NCBI GenBank assembly: GCA_964575345.1
Contig: CAZNQD010000003.1
Coordinates: 15,525-79,524 of the forward strand
Direction of reading: 5' to 3'
DNA length: 64,000 bases
Origin: UBA1402 sp964575345
Lineage (GTDB): Bacteria; Bacteroidota; Bacteroidia; Bacteroidales; UBA1402
Shown: piece by piece, positions 52,037 to 60,423 of the stretch
How positions within the stretch are numbered: position 1 is the first letter of the stretch
Layout: each line of letters starts with the position of its first letter
Program-made: the position numbers and the translations under genes
The notes under the pieces: model-generated
Seen by the model: the letters and a program-made list of their open reading frames with translations, nothing else
Databases searched by the model: none
What the model was told of the DNA's origin: nothing

Positions 52037-52868
52037 CCTTTTGTGAATATCCCTTGGAAACAGGAATCGATTTAACCTTTTCTGAATCAAGGTCAATGTA
52101 AATACCTTCTTTTTCTTTGCGGATTACCTTAACCTTGTCCGAATTGATAATATAGGATCGATGGCAACGCATTAGCGAACTGTTGGCAAAGCTTTCTTCT
52201 ATGGTTTTGAGCTTACAACGCAATAAATAATTGCACATAGCTCCTTTGTTCATGTAGTAAACCTTAATATAATTGTCGTGTGATTCTATATAATAAAGAT
52301 TATCCAGTTTTATGGACAGCCTCAGGTTGCCGTAATTATCGGTCAAATGGATTAATTCCTTATCTTTATTGGCCAACTCGTCATCTGAAACAAAATCTTT
52401 ATAATTGAGCAGGCGCAAGGTTCTGTTTTTATCATTCAGTGCGCAATACAAAATAGAAATCGTATCAGGTATAATCAGGATCACCGAAGTATATAAAAGA
52501 GCCCTGGGAAAAATGGTCCAGAAAGAAGCATCAGTTTGTTCAATAAAGGTGATGGTAACAAAGGTGTAAAGCATGGTTATGAGTACAATCTCGGCAAACA
52601 ACCAAACGAAAAATCCCAGGAAAGTAAGCTTGAACCACTTTTTGCTATTGTATATCAAGACTCTGCTCAGGATTAAAATCAATGCCGATACAGCCAAAAC
52701 ACCTATCGTAAAGAAAAAATAGTTTGATTTCCCCAGATCAAACCAGGCTGTGGACGAAAAAGGGGTGTAAATATTTAAAAAAATGATAGAAAAAAGTATT
52801 GTAAACAGCAAAGATCCAAGCATTTGGTTCTTTTGCAATAGGTAAGAGGGAACTTTTTGAGTTATCAT
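52005..52868 (-). CDS. membrane-bound LytTR transcription regulator
   Basis: 287 residues from MITQKVPSYLLQ; the -7 box at 52910 allows the upstream ATG at 52889 as well. The N-terminal half has four membrane helices (about 16-38, 45-65, 75-105 and 115-140) and no receiver domain. A C-terminal LytTR DNA-binding domain (about 185-285) has YIESHDNYIKVYY, LMRCHRSYIINSDKV and PVSKGYSQKV. It probably controls genes in response to a membrane signal. It is divergent from the fab operon and convergent with the MetS-like gene. Confidence 0.88.
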   Translation of the reverse strand: MITQKVPSYLLQKNQMLGSLLFTILFSIIFLNIYTPFSSTAWFDLGKSNYFFFTIGVLAVSALILILSRVLIYNSKKWFKLTFLGFFVWLFAEIVLITMLYTFVTITFIEQTDASFWTIFPRALLYTSVILIIPDTISILYCALNDKNRTLRLLNYKDFVSDDELANKDKELIHLTDNYGNLRLSIKLDNLYYIESHDNYIKVYYMNKGAMCNYLLRCKLKTIEESFANSSLMRCHRSYIINSDKVKVIRKEKEGIYIDLDSEKVKSIPVSKGYSQKVMHYFGSDSV

Positions 52869-52909
52869 TTTATCCTGTTTTTGGAACAAATGCTATCAAC
52901 AAACGGGGA

Positions 52910-52942
52910 CAAATGTAAAAACTATTTGGTCACAAATAACAA
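52910..52942 (-). promoter_or_regulatory. promoter of the LytTR gene
   Basis: TACATTTG (52910-52917, minus strand), exact -7 match, with TTG at 52940-52942 22 bases upstream. It overlaps the TGGTCA/TGACCA inverted repeat (listed separately). Confidence 0.6.
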
Positions 52943-52952
52943 GATTTGACCA
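52927..52952. promoter_or_regulatory. candidate operator: TGGTCA/TGACCA inverted repeat
   Basis: TGGTCA (52927-52932) and TGACCA (52947-52952) form a perfect 6-bp inverted repeat with a 14-base spacer, half-sites about two helical turns apart. A third copy of the core, TTGGTC, lies at 53002-53007 in the fabH promoter. They lie in the LytTR/fabH divergent promoter region, so a regulator could act on both. Known LytTR sites are often direct repeats, so the binding protein is unproven. Confidence 0.4.
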
Positions 52953-53001
52953 CCGATATCCATATTTTCGCCACATTTCCATTTTTATTCACCACATATA
53001 C

Positions 53002-53033
53002 TTGGTCGGCAAGTTATAACAGAGCTACATTTG
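53002..53033 (+). promoter_or_regulatory. promoter of the fab operon
   Basis: TTG at 53002-53004, a 21-base gap, then TACATTTG at 53026-53033. Both boxes and spacing fit the consensus, 27 bases before the fabH ATG. TTGGTC at the -33 box repeats the operator core. Confidence 0.75.
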
Positions 53034-53060
53034 CGGCCTCAAATTCATAGAAATTAAAAA

Positions 53061-54014
53061 ATGAAAATTACTGGAACCGGGAGTGCTTCTCCTTCCTTGA
53101 CGGTCAGCAACGATATGCTGGCCACTTTTTTGGATACCAGCGATGAATGGATCCAAACCAGAACCGGAATAAAAACCAGACAAATTATTTCGACGGAACA
53201 TCTAAAAGATTTGGCGGTTCAGGCCTCATCAATTGCAATTCAGCAAGCAGGCATTAAAGCAGAGCAACTAGATTATATCATTTGCTCGAACACGATTAAT
53301 GAATACGTTACCCCCTCACTAAGCTGTATTCTCCAGGGTATGCTTGGAGCCGGTTGTCCATGTATCGATCTTAACGGAGCCTGCGCCGGCTTCATTTACG
53401 CACTGGATATGGCTGACGCCCTATTTAAAAGAGGCAATATGGAACATATTCTGGTTATTTGCGCCGAAGAACCCAGCCGTATGGTTGACTGGACTAAACG
53501 CGACACCTGTGTCCTTTTTGGAGATGGAGCAGCGGCTGTAGTCCTTAGTAAAGGCGAAGGCTTCATATCTTTCAAACTTTCCACTTTTAGCAACACCGAC
53601 GCCTTGTACCAAATCCGAAAATTACAGGATACGCCTTTTATTAAAAAAGAAGAAGAAGACGGCGCACTGGTGATGAAAGGGCAGGATGTCTTTAAATTGG
53701 CAGTTAATTGCTCATTAAACGACATAAAAGAGGTGCTCAAAATGGCTGATGTAAAAGCAAATGATGTCGATCACTACTTGCTGCATCAGGCAAACATGAG
53801 AATTATCGACACAGTAATGAGATATTTGGGGCAAAGTAAAAAGAATTTTCCCCACAACGTTGAACGCTACGGAAATACCTCGTCGGCCAGTATTCCTATG
53901 TTACTGGACGAATTGAATAAAAATAATAAATTAAAAAAAGGACAAAAACTGGTTTTCAGCGCATTCGGGGCAGGTTTTACCACAGGTGCCTGTCTGCTGG
54001 AATGGACAAAATAA
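53061..54014 (+). CDS. fabH: 3-oxoacyl-ACP synthase III (KAS III)
   Basis: 317 residues. It condenses acetyl-CoA with malonyl-ACP to begin type II fatty acid synthesis. The catalytic triad can be read: Cys108 (LNGACAGFIYAL), His242 (YLLHQANMR) and Asn272 (RYGNTSSASIP). N-terminal TRTGIKTRQ is the CoA-binding entry. It is first in fabH-fabK-fabF-fabZ with a good promoter. It could also be a specialised KAS III, since such proteins occur in secondary metabolism. Confidence 0.93.
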   Translation: MKITGTGSASPSLTVSNDMLATFLDTSDEWIQTRTGIKTRQIISTEHLKDLAVQASSIAIQQAGIKAEQLDYIICSNTINEYVTPSLSCILQGMLGAGCPCIDLNGACAGFIYALDMADALFKRGNMEHILVICAEEPSRMVDWTKRDTCVLFGDGAAAVVLSKGEGFISFKLSTFSNTDALYQIRKLQDTPFIKKEEEDGALVMKGQDVFKLAVNCSLNDIKEVLKMADVKANDVDHYLLHQANMRIIDTVMRYLGQSKKNFPHNVERYGNTSSASIPMLLDELNKNNKLKKGQKLVFSAFGAGFTTGACLLEWTK

Positions 54015-54025
54015 GACAACTCAAT

Positions 54026-54976
54026 ATGATAAAAACTCGAATTAATACCTTACTGGGAATTGACTTTCCCATTTTGCAGGGAGGCATGGCCTGGATTTCA
54101 GAATCCAACCTGGCCTCTGCTGTTTCCAATGCCGGCGGACTGGGGCAAATCTCTTCGATCAATGCCGGCGTCGATGTGGTGAGACAAGAAATTCGTAAAT
54201 GCAAAACGAAAACTTCCAGGCCTTTCGGTGTCAATATAATGCTCATGAGCCCGATTGCCGACGATATTGCCCAAATGGTGATAGAAGAAAAGGTTCCGGT
54301 AGTGACTACCGGAGCCGGCATGCCCGGTAAATATATGAACGACTGGCTGAATGCCGGTATTAAAGTGATCCCTGTTGTTCCCTCATCGGCTATAGCCAAA
54401 CGCATGGAAAACATGGGAGCCTGCGCCGTGATTGCAGAAGGGGGTGAATCGGGAGGACATATCGGCGAAATCAACACTATGGCTTTGGTGCCACAGGTCT
54501 GCAACGCTGTCAGCATTCCGGTAATAGCTGCCGGAGGAATTGCCGACGGCAGGGGTTTTGCCGCCGTACTTATGCTGGGTGCCGAAGGAATACAGTGCGG
54601 AACCCGCTTCCTGCTTTCTACGGAATGCATAATCCACGAAAATTACAAAAACAAACTTCTGGCCGCTAAAGATTCCGACACCATCGTCACAGGCAAAAGC
54701 CTGGGACATCCGGTGCGTTCTCTTAAAACTCCCTTTTCCAAGAAGTTTGCCGAAATGGAAAAAGATCCTAACTTTACCGCTAAAGATATTATGGATTTTG
54801 GCACAGGATCGCTTAGAAAAGCTGTACAGGAAGGGGATCAATTAATGGGCAGCTATATGGCAGGACAATGCGTCGGAATGGTCAAGGATATTCTTCCGGC
54901 AAAACAAATTATCGAAGACCTTGTTTACAATGCAGAGCTTCTTTTGTCAAACACCAATAAATGGATGGAAAAATGA
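54026..54976 (+). CDS. fabK: FabK-type enoyl-ACP reductase (NPD flavoprotein)
   Basis: 316 residues from MIKTRINTLLGIDFP at 54026; an ATG at 54002 overlapping fabH is less likely. An FMN-dependent NPD-like TIM barrel: FPILQGGMAW, SNAGGLGQISS, EGGESGGHIG and AAGGIADGRG, the FabK features. It reduces the enoyl-ACP double bond, the last elongation step, and being unrelated to FabI it is insensitive to triclosan. The context with fabH and fabF favours FabK over nitronate monooxygenase. The stop overlaps the fabF ATG (ATGA). Confidence 0.88.
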   Translation: MIKTRINTLLGIDFPILQGGMAWISESNLASAVSNAGGLGQISSINAGVDVVRQEIRKCKTKTSRPFGVNIMLMSPIADDIAQMVIEEKVPVVTTGAGMPGKYMNDWLNAGIKVIPVVPSSAIAKRMENMGACAVIAEGGESGGHIGEINTMALVPQVCNAVSIPVIAAGGIADGRGFAAVLMLGAEGIQCGTRFLLSTECIIHENYKNKLLAAKDSDTIVTGKSLGHPVRSLKTPFSKKFAEMEKDPNFTAKDIMDFGTGSLRKAVQEGDQLMGSYMAGQCVGMVKDILPAKQIIEDLVYNAELLLSNTNKWMEK

Positions 54977-56199
54977 AAAGAGTTGTAATTACCGGCATAG
55001 GAGCTATCTCGCCTGTCGGAAACGATATCCTCACCTTTTGGAATAATCTTAAAAACGGAGTCTGCGGAATCGATACTATCCGCAGTTTTTCCACCGAAGA
55101 TCTGCCGGTAAAAATAGCGGCAGAAGTCAAGGATTTTAAACCGGACACCTACGGAATTGACGTCGCCACAGCCCGCAAAAACGACCGATATGCCCTGTTT
55201 GCGCTGGCCGCCTCCAATCAGGCCATGAAAGACAGCGGCCTTCATATTGAGCCGGAGCGCTTAGGTGTGTACATAGGATCAGGAATAGGCGGAATGAACA
55301 CCTTTGTTGCCGAGACCACCAAAATGATACAAAAAGGCCCGCAATGGATCTCGCCTCTCTTTGTGCCGATGATGATATCTAATATTGCCTCGGGCAATGT
55401 AGCCATCGCGCACAACGCACAAGGGGTCTGCCTTCCCATTGTGACAGCCTGTGCCACCGGCACTCACTCCATAGGTGAAGCCTACAAGGCAATCAAACAT
55501 GGTTATGCTGACGCCATTATTACCGGAGGAGCCGAAGCTGCTGTAGTTCCCTTGGCTATCGGAGGTTTTGCCAACAGCAGGGCACTTTCACGTTCCGAAA
55601 ACCCCATGGAAGGCTCTCTGCCTTTTGATAAAAGAAGGCAGGGTTTTGTAATCGCCGAAGGTGCCGGCATTCTTGTACTCGAAGAATACGAACACGCCCG
55701 TGCCAGAGGAGCTAAAATGTACGCCGAAGTGTGTGGTTACGGCAATACCTGCGATGCTTACCATTATACGGCACCCAGACCCGACGGTTCCTCGGCAGCA
55801 AGATCAATCAGGCTCGCCCTGACAGAAGCCGGTTTCAGGGAAGGCGAGCTAATGCACATCAACTCTCACGGAACCGGAACACCACTGAACGACAAATCCG
55901 AAACAGCCGCCATTAAGATGGCGCTGGGTGAAAAAACTGCTCACAAAGCCATTATTAATTCCACCAAATCCATGACCGGTCACATGCTGGGAGCTGCCGG
56001 AGGAATTGAGCTCATTGCTGCCGCCCTGGCTCTGAAAGAAGGCATCGTACCTCCAACAATTCATCTGGATGAACCCGATCCTGAATGTGATCTGGATTAT
56101 ACACCAAATCAGGCCAGAAAAGCAGATATATCAATAGCTCTTTCAACATCTCTGGGCTTTGGAGGACACAACGGATGCATAGCACTCAGAAAAATATAA
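54973..56199 (+). CDS. fabF: 3-oxoacyl-ACP synthase II (KAS II)
   Basis: 408 residues from ATG 54973, which overlaps fabK by 4 bases; the ATG at 54961 is inside fabK. The catalytic Cys (TACATGTHSIGEAY), His (SHGTGTPLNDKSE) and second His (STKSMTGHMLGAAGG) are intact. It elongates acyl-ACP by decarboxylating malonyl-ACP. Third gene of the fab operon, 4 bases before fabZ. Confidence 0.94.
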   Translation: MKRVVITGIGAISPVGNDILTFWNNLKNGVCGIDTIRSFSTEDLPVKIAAEVKDFKPDTYGIDVATARKNDRYALFALAASNQAMKDSGLHIEPERLGVYIGSGIGGMNTFVAETTKMIQKGPQWISPLFVPMMISNIASGNVAIAHNAQGVCLPIVTACATGTHSIGEAYKAIKHGYADAIITGGAEAAVVPLAIGGFANSRALSRSENPMEGSLPFDKRRQGFVIAEGAGILVLEEYEHARARGAKMYAEVCGYGNTCDAYHYTAPRPDGSSAARSIRLALTEAGFREGELMHINSHGTGTPLNDKSETAAIKMALGEKTAHKAIINSTKSMTGHMLGAAGGIELIAAALALKEGIVPPTIHLDEPDPECDLDYTPNQARKADISIALSTSLGFGGHNGCIALRKI

Positions 56200-56203
56200 C
56201 ACT

Positions 56204-56641
56204 ATGAAAAGAGAGGAAATTAAGACGTACATCCCACACAGGGAGCCGATGTTGCTGGTAGACGAAATTAACATTGACGAAAACCACGTGGCTCATGCCA
56301 CTTACCGGGTCAGAGGTGATGAGTTTTTTTTACAGGGACATTTTCCGGGCTTTCCTGTGGTACCGGGAGTTATTCTTTGTGAAATTATGGCACAGTCTTG
56401 TTCTCTGTTGGTGGGTGATCAGCTGAAAGGCAGAACACCTTTTTATGCCGGAATCGACAAAGCCCGCTTTAAATCTTCCGTTTACCCGGGAGACCTTATT
56501 GAAATTACAGCAAAAATTATTAATCAGCGATCCATGGTCTTTTTTATCGAAGCGGTTGCCAAAGTAAAAGAAAAAATCTGTGTACAAGCCAGTTTGTCTT
56601 TTGCACTGGTAGACAATGACGCGTTGAAACAAAAGAAATAA
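56204..56641 (+). CDS. fabZ: 3-hydroxyacyl-ACP dehydratase (FabZ type)
   Basis: 145 residues. Hot-dog fold with the active His in GHFPGFPVVPG and the Glu in LCEIMAQS, plus HREPMLLVDEI near the start, all FabZ hallmarks. It dehydrates 3-hydroxyacyl-ACP. In many Bacteroidota a second FabZ is fused to LpxC, so this stand-alone copy may be the one serving this operon. It ends the fab operon. Confidence 0.92.
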   Translation: MKREEIKTYIPHREPMLLVDEINIDENHVAHATYRVRGDEFFLQGHFPGFPVVPGVILCEIMAQSCSLLVGDQLKGRTPFYAGIDKARFKSSVYPGDLIEITAKIINQRSMVFFIEAVAKVKEKICVQASLSFALVDNDALKQKK

Positions 56642-56783
56642 ATCCCGGCCGGCTCCATGGATTTTGTTCGTTGTTTTTATTAGGGATTTTCACACAGCAC
56701 ATATCCCGGACGTAGTACGGAAATAGAGCATTGAGTGAGAGTAGTGCAAAAAGAGGGAAAAGGCTCTTTTCAAAAAATAGCAC

Positions 56784-56791
56784 TATCTTTG
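56784..56791 (+). promoter_or_regulatory. -7 box of the DedA gene
   Basis: TATCTTTG, exact match, 28 bases before the ATG at 56820. No -33 TTG at the usual spacing. Confidence 0.55.
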
Positions 56792-56819
56792 CCGCTTTAT
56801 TTATATTATAACCCGATAA

Positions 56820-57458
56820 ATGGAATCTGTCAGCTTTATTCAATGGTGTCTCGACAACTTGAACTATTGGACCATCACCCTTTTGATGACAATCGAAAGT
56901 TCGTTTATTCCTTTTCCCTCAGAAGTAGTAGTACCCCCTGCTGCATATAAAGCCGCTGCCGGTGAACTCAATATTTACCTGGTTGTATTGTTCTCTACTA
57001 TAGGAGCCTGCCTGGGAGCCGTCATCAATTATTCTTTGGCACTATGGATTGGCCGCCCGCTGGTGTACAAGTTTGCCGGAAGTCGCCTGGGGCATTTACT
57101 TCTGTTGAGTGAAGCCAAAATCGAAAACGCCGAAAAGTATTTTGTAAAACACGGGAAAATCTCAACCTTGATCGGACGTCTGATTCCTGCTGTAAGACAA
57201 CTGATTTCCATTCCGGCCGGCCTGGCAAAAATGAAATTTGGCACTTTCCTGATTTTTACCGTACTTGGAGCCACTATGTGGAATTCCATTCTTGCCGTAA
57301 TCGGCTATTCGCTCCATGCCGTTGTCCCCAAAGATCAGCTGATGGAAAAGGTGTACCAGTACAGCCACGAAATCGGCTATATTTTTATCGGGCTGGGAGT
57401 ATTGCTGGTTGCTTTTCTTATTTACAAAGCGCAGGGCGGCCGGAAAGCCTCCAAATAA
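56820..57458 (+). CDS. DedA/VTT-family membrane protein
   Basis: 212 residues with about five membrane segments. The DedA signatures are ESSFIPFPSEVVVPPA near the start and GRLIPAVRQLISIPAGLAKM in the middle. DedA proteins act as lipid flippases or carriers for undecaprenyl phosphate or phospholipids in the inner membrane. The last 37 bases overlap the convergent acyl-CoA dehydrogenase gene. Confidence 0.92.
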   Translation: MESVSFIQWCLDNLNYWTITLLMTIESSFIPFPSEVVVPPAAYKAAAGELNIYLVVLFSTIGACLGAVINYSLALWIGRPLVYKFAGSRLGHLLLLSEAKIENAEKYFVKHGKISTLIGRLIPAVRQLISIPAGLAKMKFGTFLIFTVLGATMWNSILAVIGYSLHAVVPKDQLMEKVYQYSHEIGYIFIGLGVLLVAFLIYKAQGGRKASK

Positions 57459-59146
57459 ACTTCTTCTCTGGTATCCAGACCCCTGATATAGGTTTCGTGC
57501 CTGCTGATTTCCGCCTCGGCGTATTGTACATACACTCTGGCCGGGGAACGCAAACCTTCTGCTGTTGCAGCTTCTTTCAGGAGCAACTCCGACATGATGA
57601 TGTGTCCGGCCATTTCCACCAGCCTGCGGGCACAGAGGTCAAGAAAACTGTTTTGTTGGACTCCGGTAACATAAGCGGTCATTTCTTCATATTTAGCGGT
57701 CATTACCAACAGGCGCTGACGCAATACGCTAAATTCGGAAATTACTTCTTCCTGTTGATAAGCTTTGATTTTCTCCAGATAGGTGCCGGTTGTTACATGA
57801 CGAATGGCGGCGATCACCTGCAACTGAGTTGTTCCTTCATAAATAGAGGTAATACGGGCATCTCGGTACCAACGTTCGCAGGCATAATCTTTCATATAAC
57901 CCGAACCACCGTGAATCTGAATAGCATCGTACGCATTCTGATTGGCAAATTCACTGCCCATCCCTTTTGCCAGTGGTGTATATGCATCAGCCCAGCGCGA
58001 ATAGGTTTTCATTTCGGTTCTCTCTTCGGGGCTCAGGGTACGTTCTTTTGCAATGTCTTCGAGACATTTGTAAATATCCACAAAACGTGAAGTTTCGTAC
58101 AAGAGGCTGCGTATGGCGTCCAGTTTAGCCTTCATCAGCGCCAGCATTTCATAAACCGGCGGGAATTCAATGATGGATTTGTCGAATTGCTTGCGTGAAC
58201 GGGCATAACAGAGAGCTCCGCGGTAAGTGGCTTCACATAGCCCCACCGACTGGGCGGCAATTCCAAGCCTGGCACCATTCATCAGGGCCATTACGTATTT
58301 AATCAGGCCCAGCCTGCGGCTGCCGCACAGCTCCGCTTTAGCGTCTTTAAAGACCAGTTCACAGGTAGGCGCACCCTTAATCCCCATCTTGTTTTCGATG
58401 CGACGTACGGTCAAACCTCCATTGCGTTTGTCGTAAATAAACATCGACAAACCCCGGCCGTCTTTGGTGCCTTCTTCAGAACGGGCCAGGACCAAATGAA
58501 TATCGGCGTCTCCATTGGTGATAAAACGCTTCACACCGTTCAGCCGCCAGGTGTTGTCGCTTTCGTCCAGGGTGGCTTTCAGCATTACTGCCTGCAGGTC
58601 GGAGCCGGCGTCGGGCTCAGTCAAATCCATCGACATGGTTTCTCCTGCACAAACCCGTCCCAGGTAAGCTTTTCTTTGTTCTTCAGTACCAAACTCATAG
58701 AGTGTTTCTGCACATTCCTGCAAACCCCAGATATTTTCGAAACCAGCATCGGCGCGGCTTACCAATTCTGCGGCCATAATAAAGGGAGTTACCGGAAAGT
58801 TAAGGCCACCGAAGCGCCTGGGAATAGCCATGCCCATGAGGCCGGCCTTGATGGTGGCTTCGAGATTGCGCAAGGTTCCCTCAGCATATTCTACCCGGCC
58901 GTTTTTGCATACCGGGCCCTCCTGATCGATACTTTCGGCATTATCTTCCATAACATCCGCACAAATCTCTCCACAGATTTCCAGCACTTTTTCGTAACTG
59001 TCCATGCAATCTTCGGCATCTGAGGGAGCATAGTCGTAAACAGTGGCATCACTGAAATTTCGTTCTCTGAGTTCCATTATTCGTTGCATCAGGGGATGCT
59101 GTAAATAATGCTTAAGTATAGGATTGTCAGTAAAATAATTACCCAT
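57422..59146 (-). CDS. acyl-CoA dehydrogenase (long-form)
   Basis: 574 residues. A FAD-dependent acyl-CoA dehydrogenase: MDLTEPDAGSDLQ flavin/substrate loop, RFITNGDADIHLVLA, KMGIKGAPTCELVF, QIHGGSGYMKDY, and the catalytic-base region SIYEGTTQLQ. A C-terminal extension of about 110 residues makes it longer than the usual 380-390. It passes electrons to ETF. It lies 2 bases after etfA, in the same operon. The substrate is unknown. Confidence 0.9.
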   Translation of the reverse strand: MGNYFTDNPILKHYLQHPLMQRIMELRERNFSDATVYDYAPSDAEDCMDSYEKVLEICGEICADVMEDNAESIDQEGPVCKNGRVEYAEGTLRNLEATIKAGLMGMAIPRRFGGLNFPVTPFIMAAELVSRADAGFENIWGLQECAETLYEFGTEEQRKAYLGRVCAGETMSMDLTEPDAGSDLQAVMLKATLDESDNTWRLNGVKRFITNGDADIHLVLARSEEGTKDGRGLSMFIYDKRNGGLTVRRIENKMGIKGAPTCELVFKDAKAELCGSRRLGLIKYVMALMNGARLGIAAQSVGLCEATYRGALCYARSRKQFDKSIIEFPPVYEMLALMKAKLDAIRSLLYETSRFVDIYKCLEDIAKERTLSPEERTEMKTYSRWADAYTPLAKGMGSEFANQNAYDAIQIHGGSGYMKDYACERWYRDARITSIYEGTTQLQVIAAIRHVTTGTYLEKIKAYQQEEVISEFSVLRQRLLVMTAKYEEMTAYVTGVQQNSFLDLCARRLVEMAGHIIMSELLLKEAATAEGLRSPARVYVQYAEAEISRHETYIRGLDTREEVYLEAFRPPCAL

Positions 59147-59148
59147 GG

Positions 59149-60162
59149 TTATTTAGTGTTTTTTTTGTAATACTGAATCATTTTGGGGATAACGTCTTCC
59201 ACTCTGCCCGCTACAACATAATCGGCAATGCTGTTTATGGGGGCGCAACGATCATTGTTGATGGAAATAATAATCGCGCTTTCCTGCATTCCGGCCAAAT
59301 GCTGTATCTGACCGGAGATTCCGCAGGCAATGTACAACTTGGGCCTAACCGTCAGGCCGGTTTGTCCGATCTGCCGGTCATGCTCACAAAAACCGGCATC
59401 GACAGCGGCTCTGGAGGCTCCCACTTCGGCATTAAGCACCGCCGCCAAATCGTATAAAAGTTGAAAGTTCTCTTTTGACCCAACGCCATATCCTCCCGAA
59501 ACAATAATGGAAGCACTGTTGAGTTTGTTTTTACTCTTTTCGATGTGCCGGTCTATCACTTTAACGACAAAGTCACTGTCGCTCACGTATTCCTTCACAT
59601 TATGTCTGACGACTATACCTTTGTAGCCGGGATCAAGAATCTCCTTTTTCATGACCCCCTCACGCACTGTGGCCATTTGAGGACGGCATTCAGGATTGAC
59701 GATGGTAGCAACGATGTTACCTCCAAAGGCCGGGCGGATTTGATACAACAACTCATCGTATGTTTTATCGCGTTCTTTGTGACTACCTATTTCGAGGGCT
59801 GTGCAATCGGCTGTCAGGCCGCTCCTCAAAGCCGAAGAAACTCTGGGGCCCAGGTCCCTGCCGATGACCGTTGCGCCCATCAGGCAAATCTGAGGCCTTT
59901 CTTCCCTGAATAATTTGATTAAGACCGAAGCGTGAGGCGAGGTGGTGTAGGGATACAAAGCCTCGTGATCAAACAAATGCAGTATATCGACGCCATAAGG
60001 CAAAACCTGACTGCCAATCTCGTCCAACTCATGTCCAATAACGACTGCTTCAAGTTTACAGCTGAGTTCATCGGCCAATTTCCGGCCTTTGGTGAGCAAT
60101 TCCAGACTCACTTCTGCGATTTGTCTCTCTTCAATTTCGCAATAAACAAACAAGTTATTCAT
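59149..60162 (-). CDS. etfA: electron transfer flavoprotein alpha subunit
   Basis: 337 residues. C-terminal FAD domain with SGGYGVGSKENF, GASRAAVDAGFCE and VRPKLYIACGISGQIQHLAGM, and an N-terminal ETF Rossmann domain. It shuttles electrons from acyl-CoA dehydrogenases to the quinone pool. No etfB lies on either side, although the dehydrogenase follows 2 bases away. No exact -7 box was found in the 261 bases upstream. Confidence 0.93.
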   Translation of the reverse strand: MNNLFVYCEIEERQIAEVSLELLTKGRKLADELSCKLEAVVIGHELDEIGSQVLPYGVDILHLFDHEALYPYTTSPHASVLIKLFREERPQICLMGATVIGRDLGPRVSSALRSGLTADCTALEIGSHKERDKTYDELLYQIRPAFGGNIVATIVNPECRPQMATVREGVMKKEILDPGYKGIVVRHNVKEYVSDSDFVVKVIDRHIEKSKNKLNSASIIVSGGYGVGSKENFQLLYDLAAVLNAEVGASRAAVDAGFCEHDRQIGQTGLTVRPKLYIACGISGQIQHLAGMQESAIIISINNDRCAPINSIADYVVAGRVEDVIPKMIQYYKKNTK

Positions 60163-60423
60163 GCCTGAAAGGGTATAACTAAAATAATACTCTTCGGAGA
60201 AAAAAGCCTCTCCGGTTCAAAGTTTGCAAGATTCACAATTTTTTATCGTATTTACAAGAGATTTTGTCATTAATTCTCTATTTGACCAAAGCTGTTTTGT
60301 TTTTTTATTGAATTCTGGCTTCCTGTAAAATCTCCTGATTCCGGTCTTTGTAATTGCCGTCTTTGCTTATCTTTGCACAGAAACACTCAACTATTTGATG
60401 CAAGCTTCATTTATGAACACACC
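60163..60423 (+). other. 261-base intergenic gap with divergent leader
   Basis: Apart from the C26-M19 promoter, the gap holds a short inverted repeat CGGAGA (about 60195) / TCTCCG (about 60209) that has no T-run on either strand. No reading frame is supported. Confidence 0.4.
60347..60375 (+). promoter_or_regulatory. promoter of the C26-M19/QC operon
   Basis: TTTG at 60347-60350 and TATCTTTG at 60368-60375, 17 bases apart (slightly short). The longest-frame TTG at 60373 lies inside the box, so the start is ATG 60424. Confidence 0.6.

Noticed and set aside
54002..54025. fabK start at 54002
   Set aside because: It would overlap fabH by 13 bases, whereas ATG 54026 matches the usual FabK N-terminus.
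57278..58090. 270-residue plus-strand frame
   Set aside because: Shadow of DedA and the acyl-CoA dehydrogenase.
60195..60214. Inverted repeat CGGAGA/TCTCCG as a terminator
   Set aside because: No T-run follows on either strand and the loop is A/G-rich; kept only as a gap remark.
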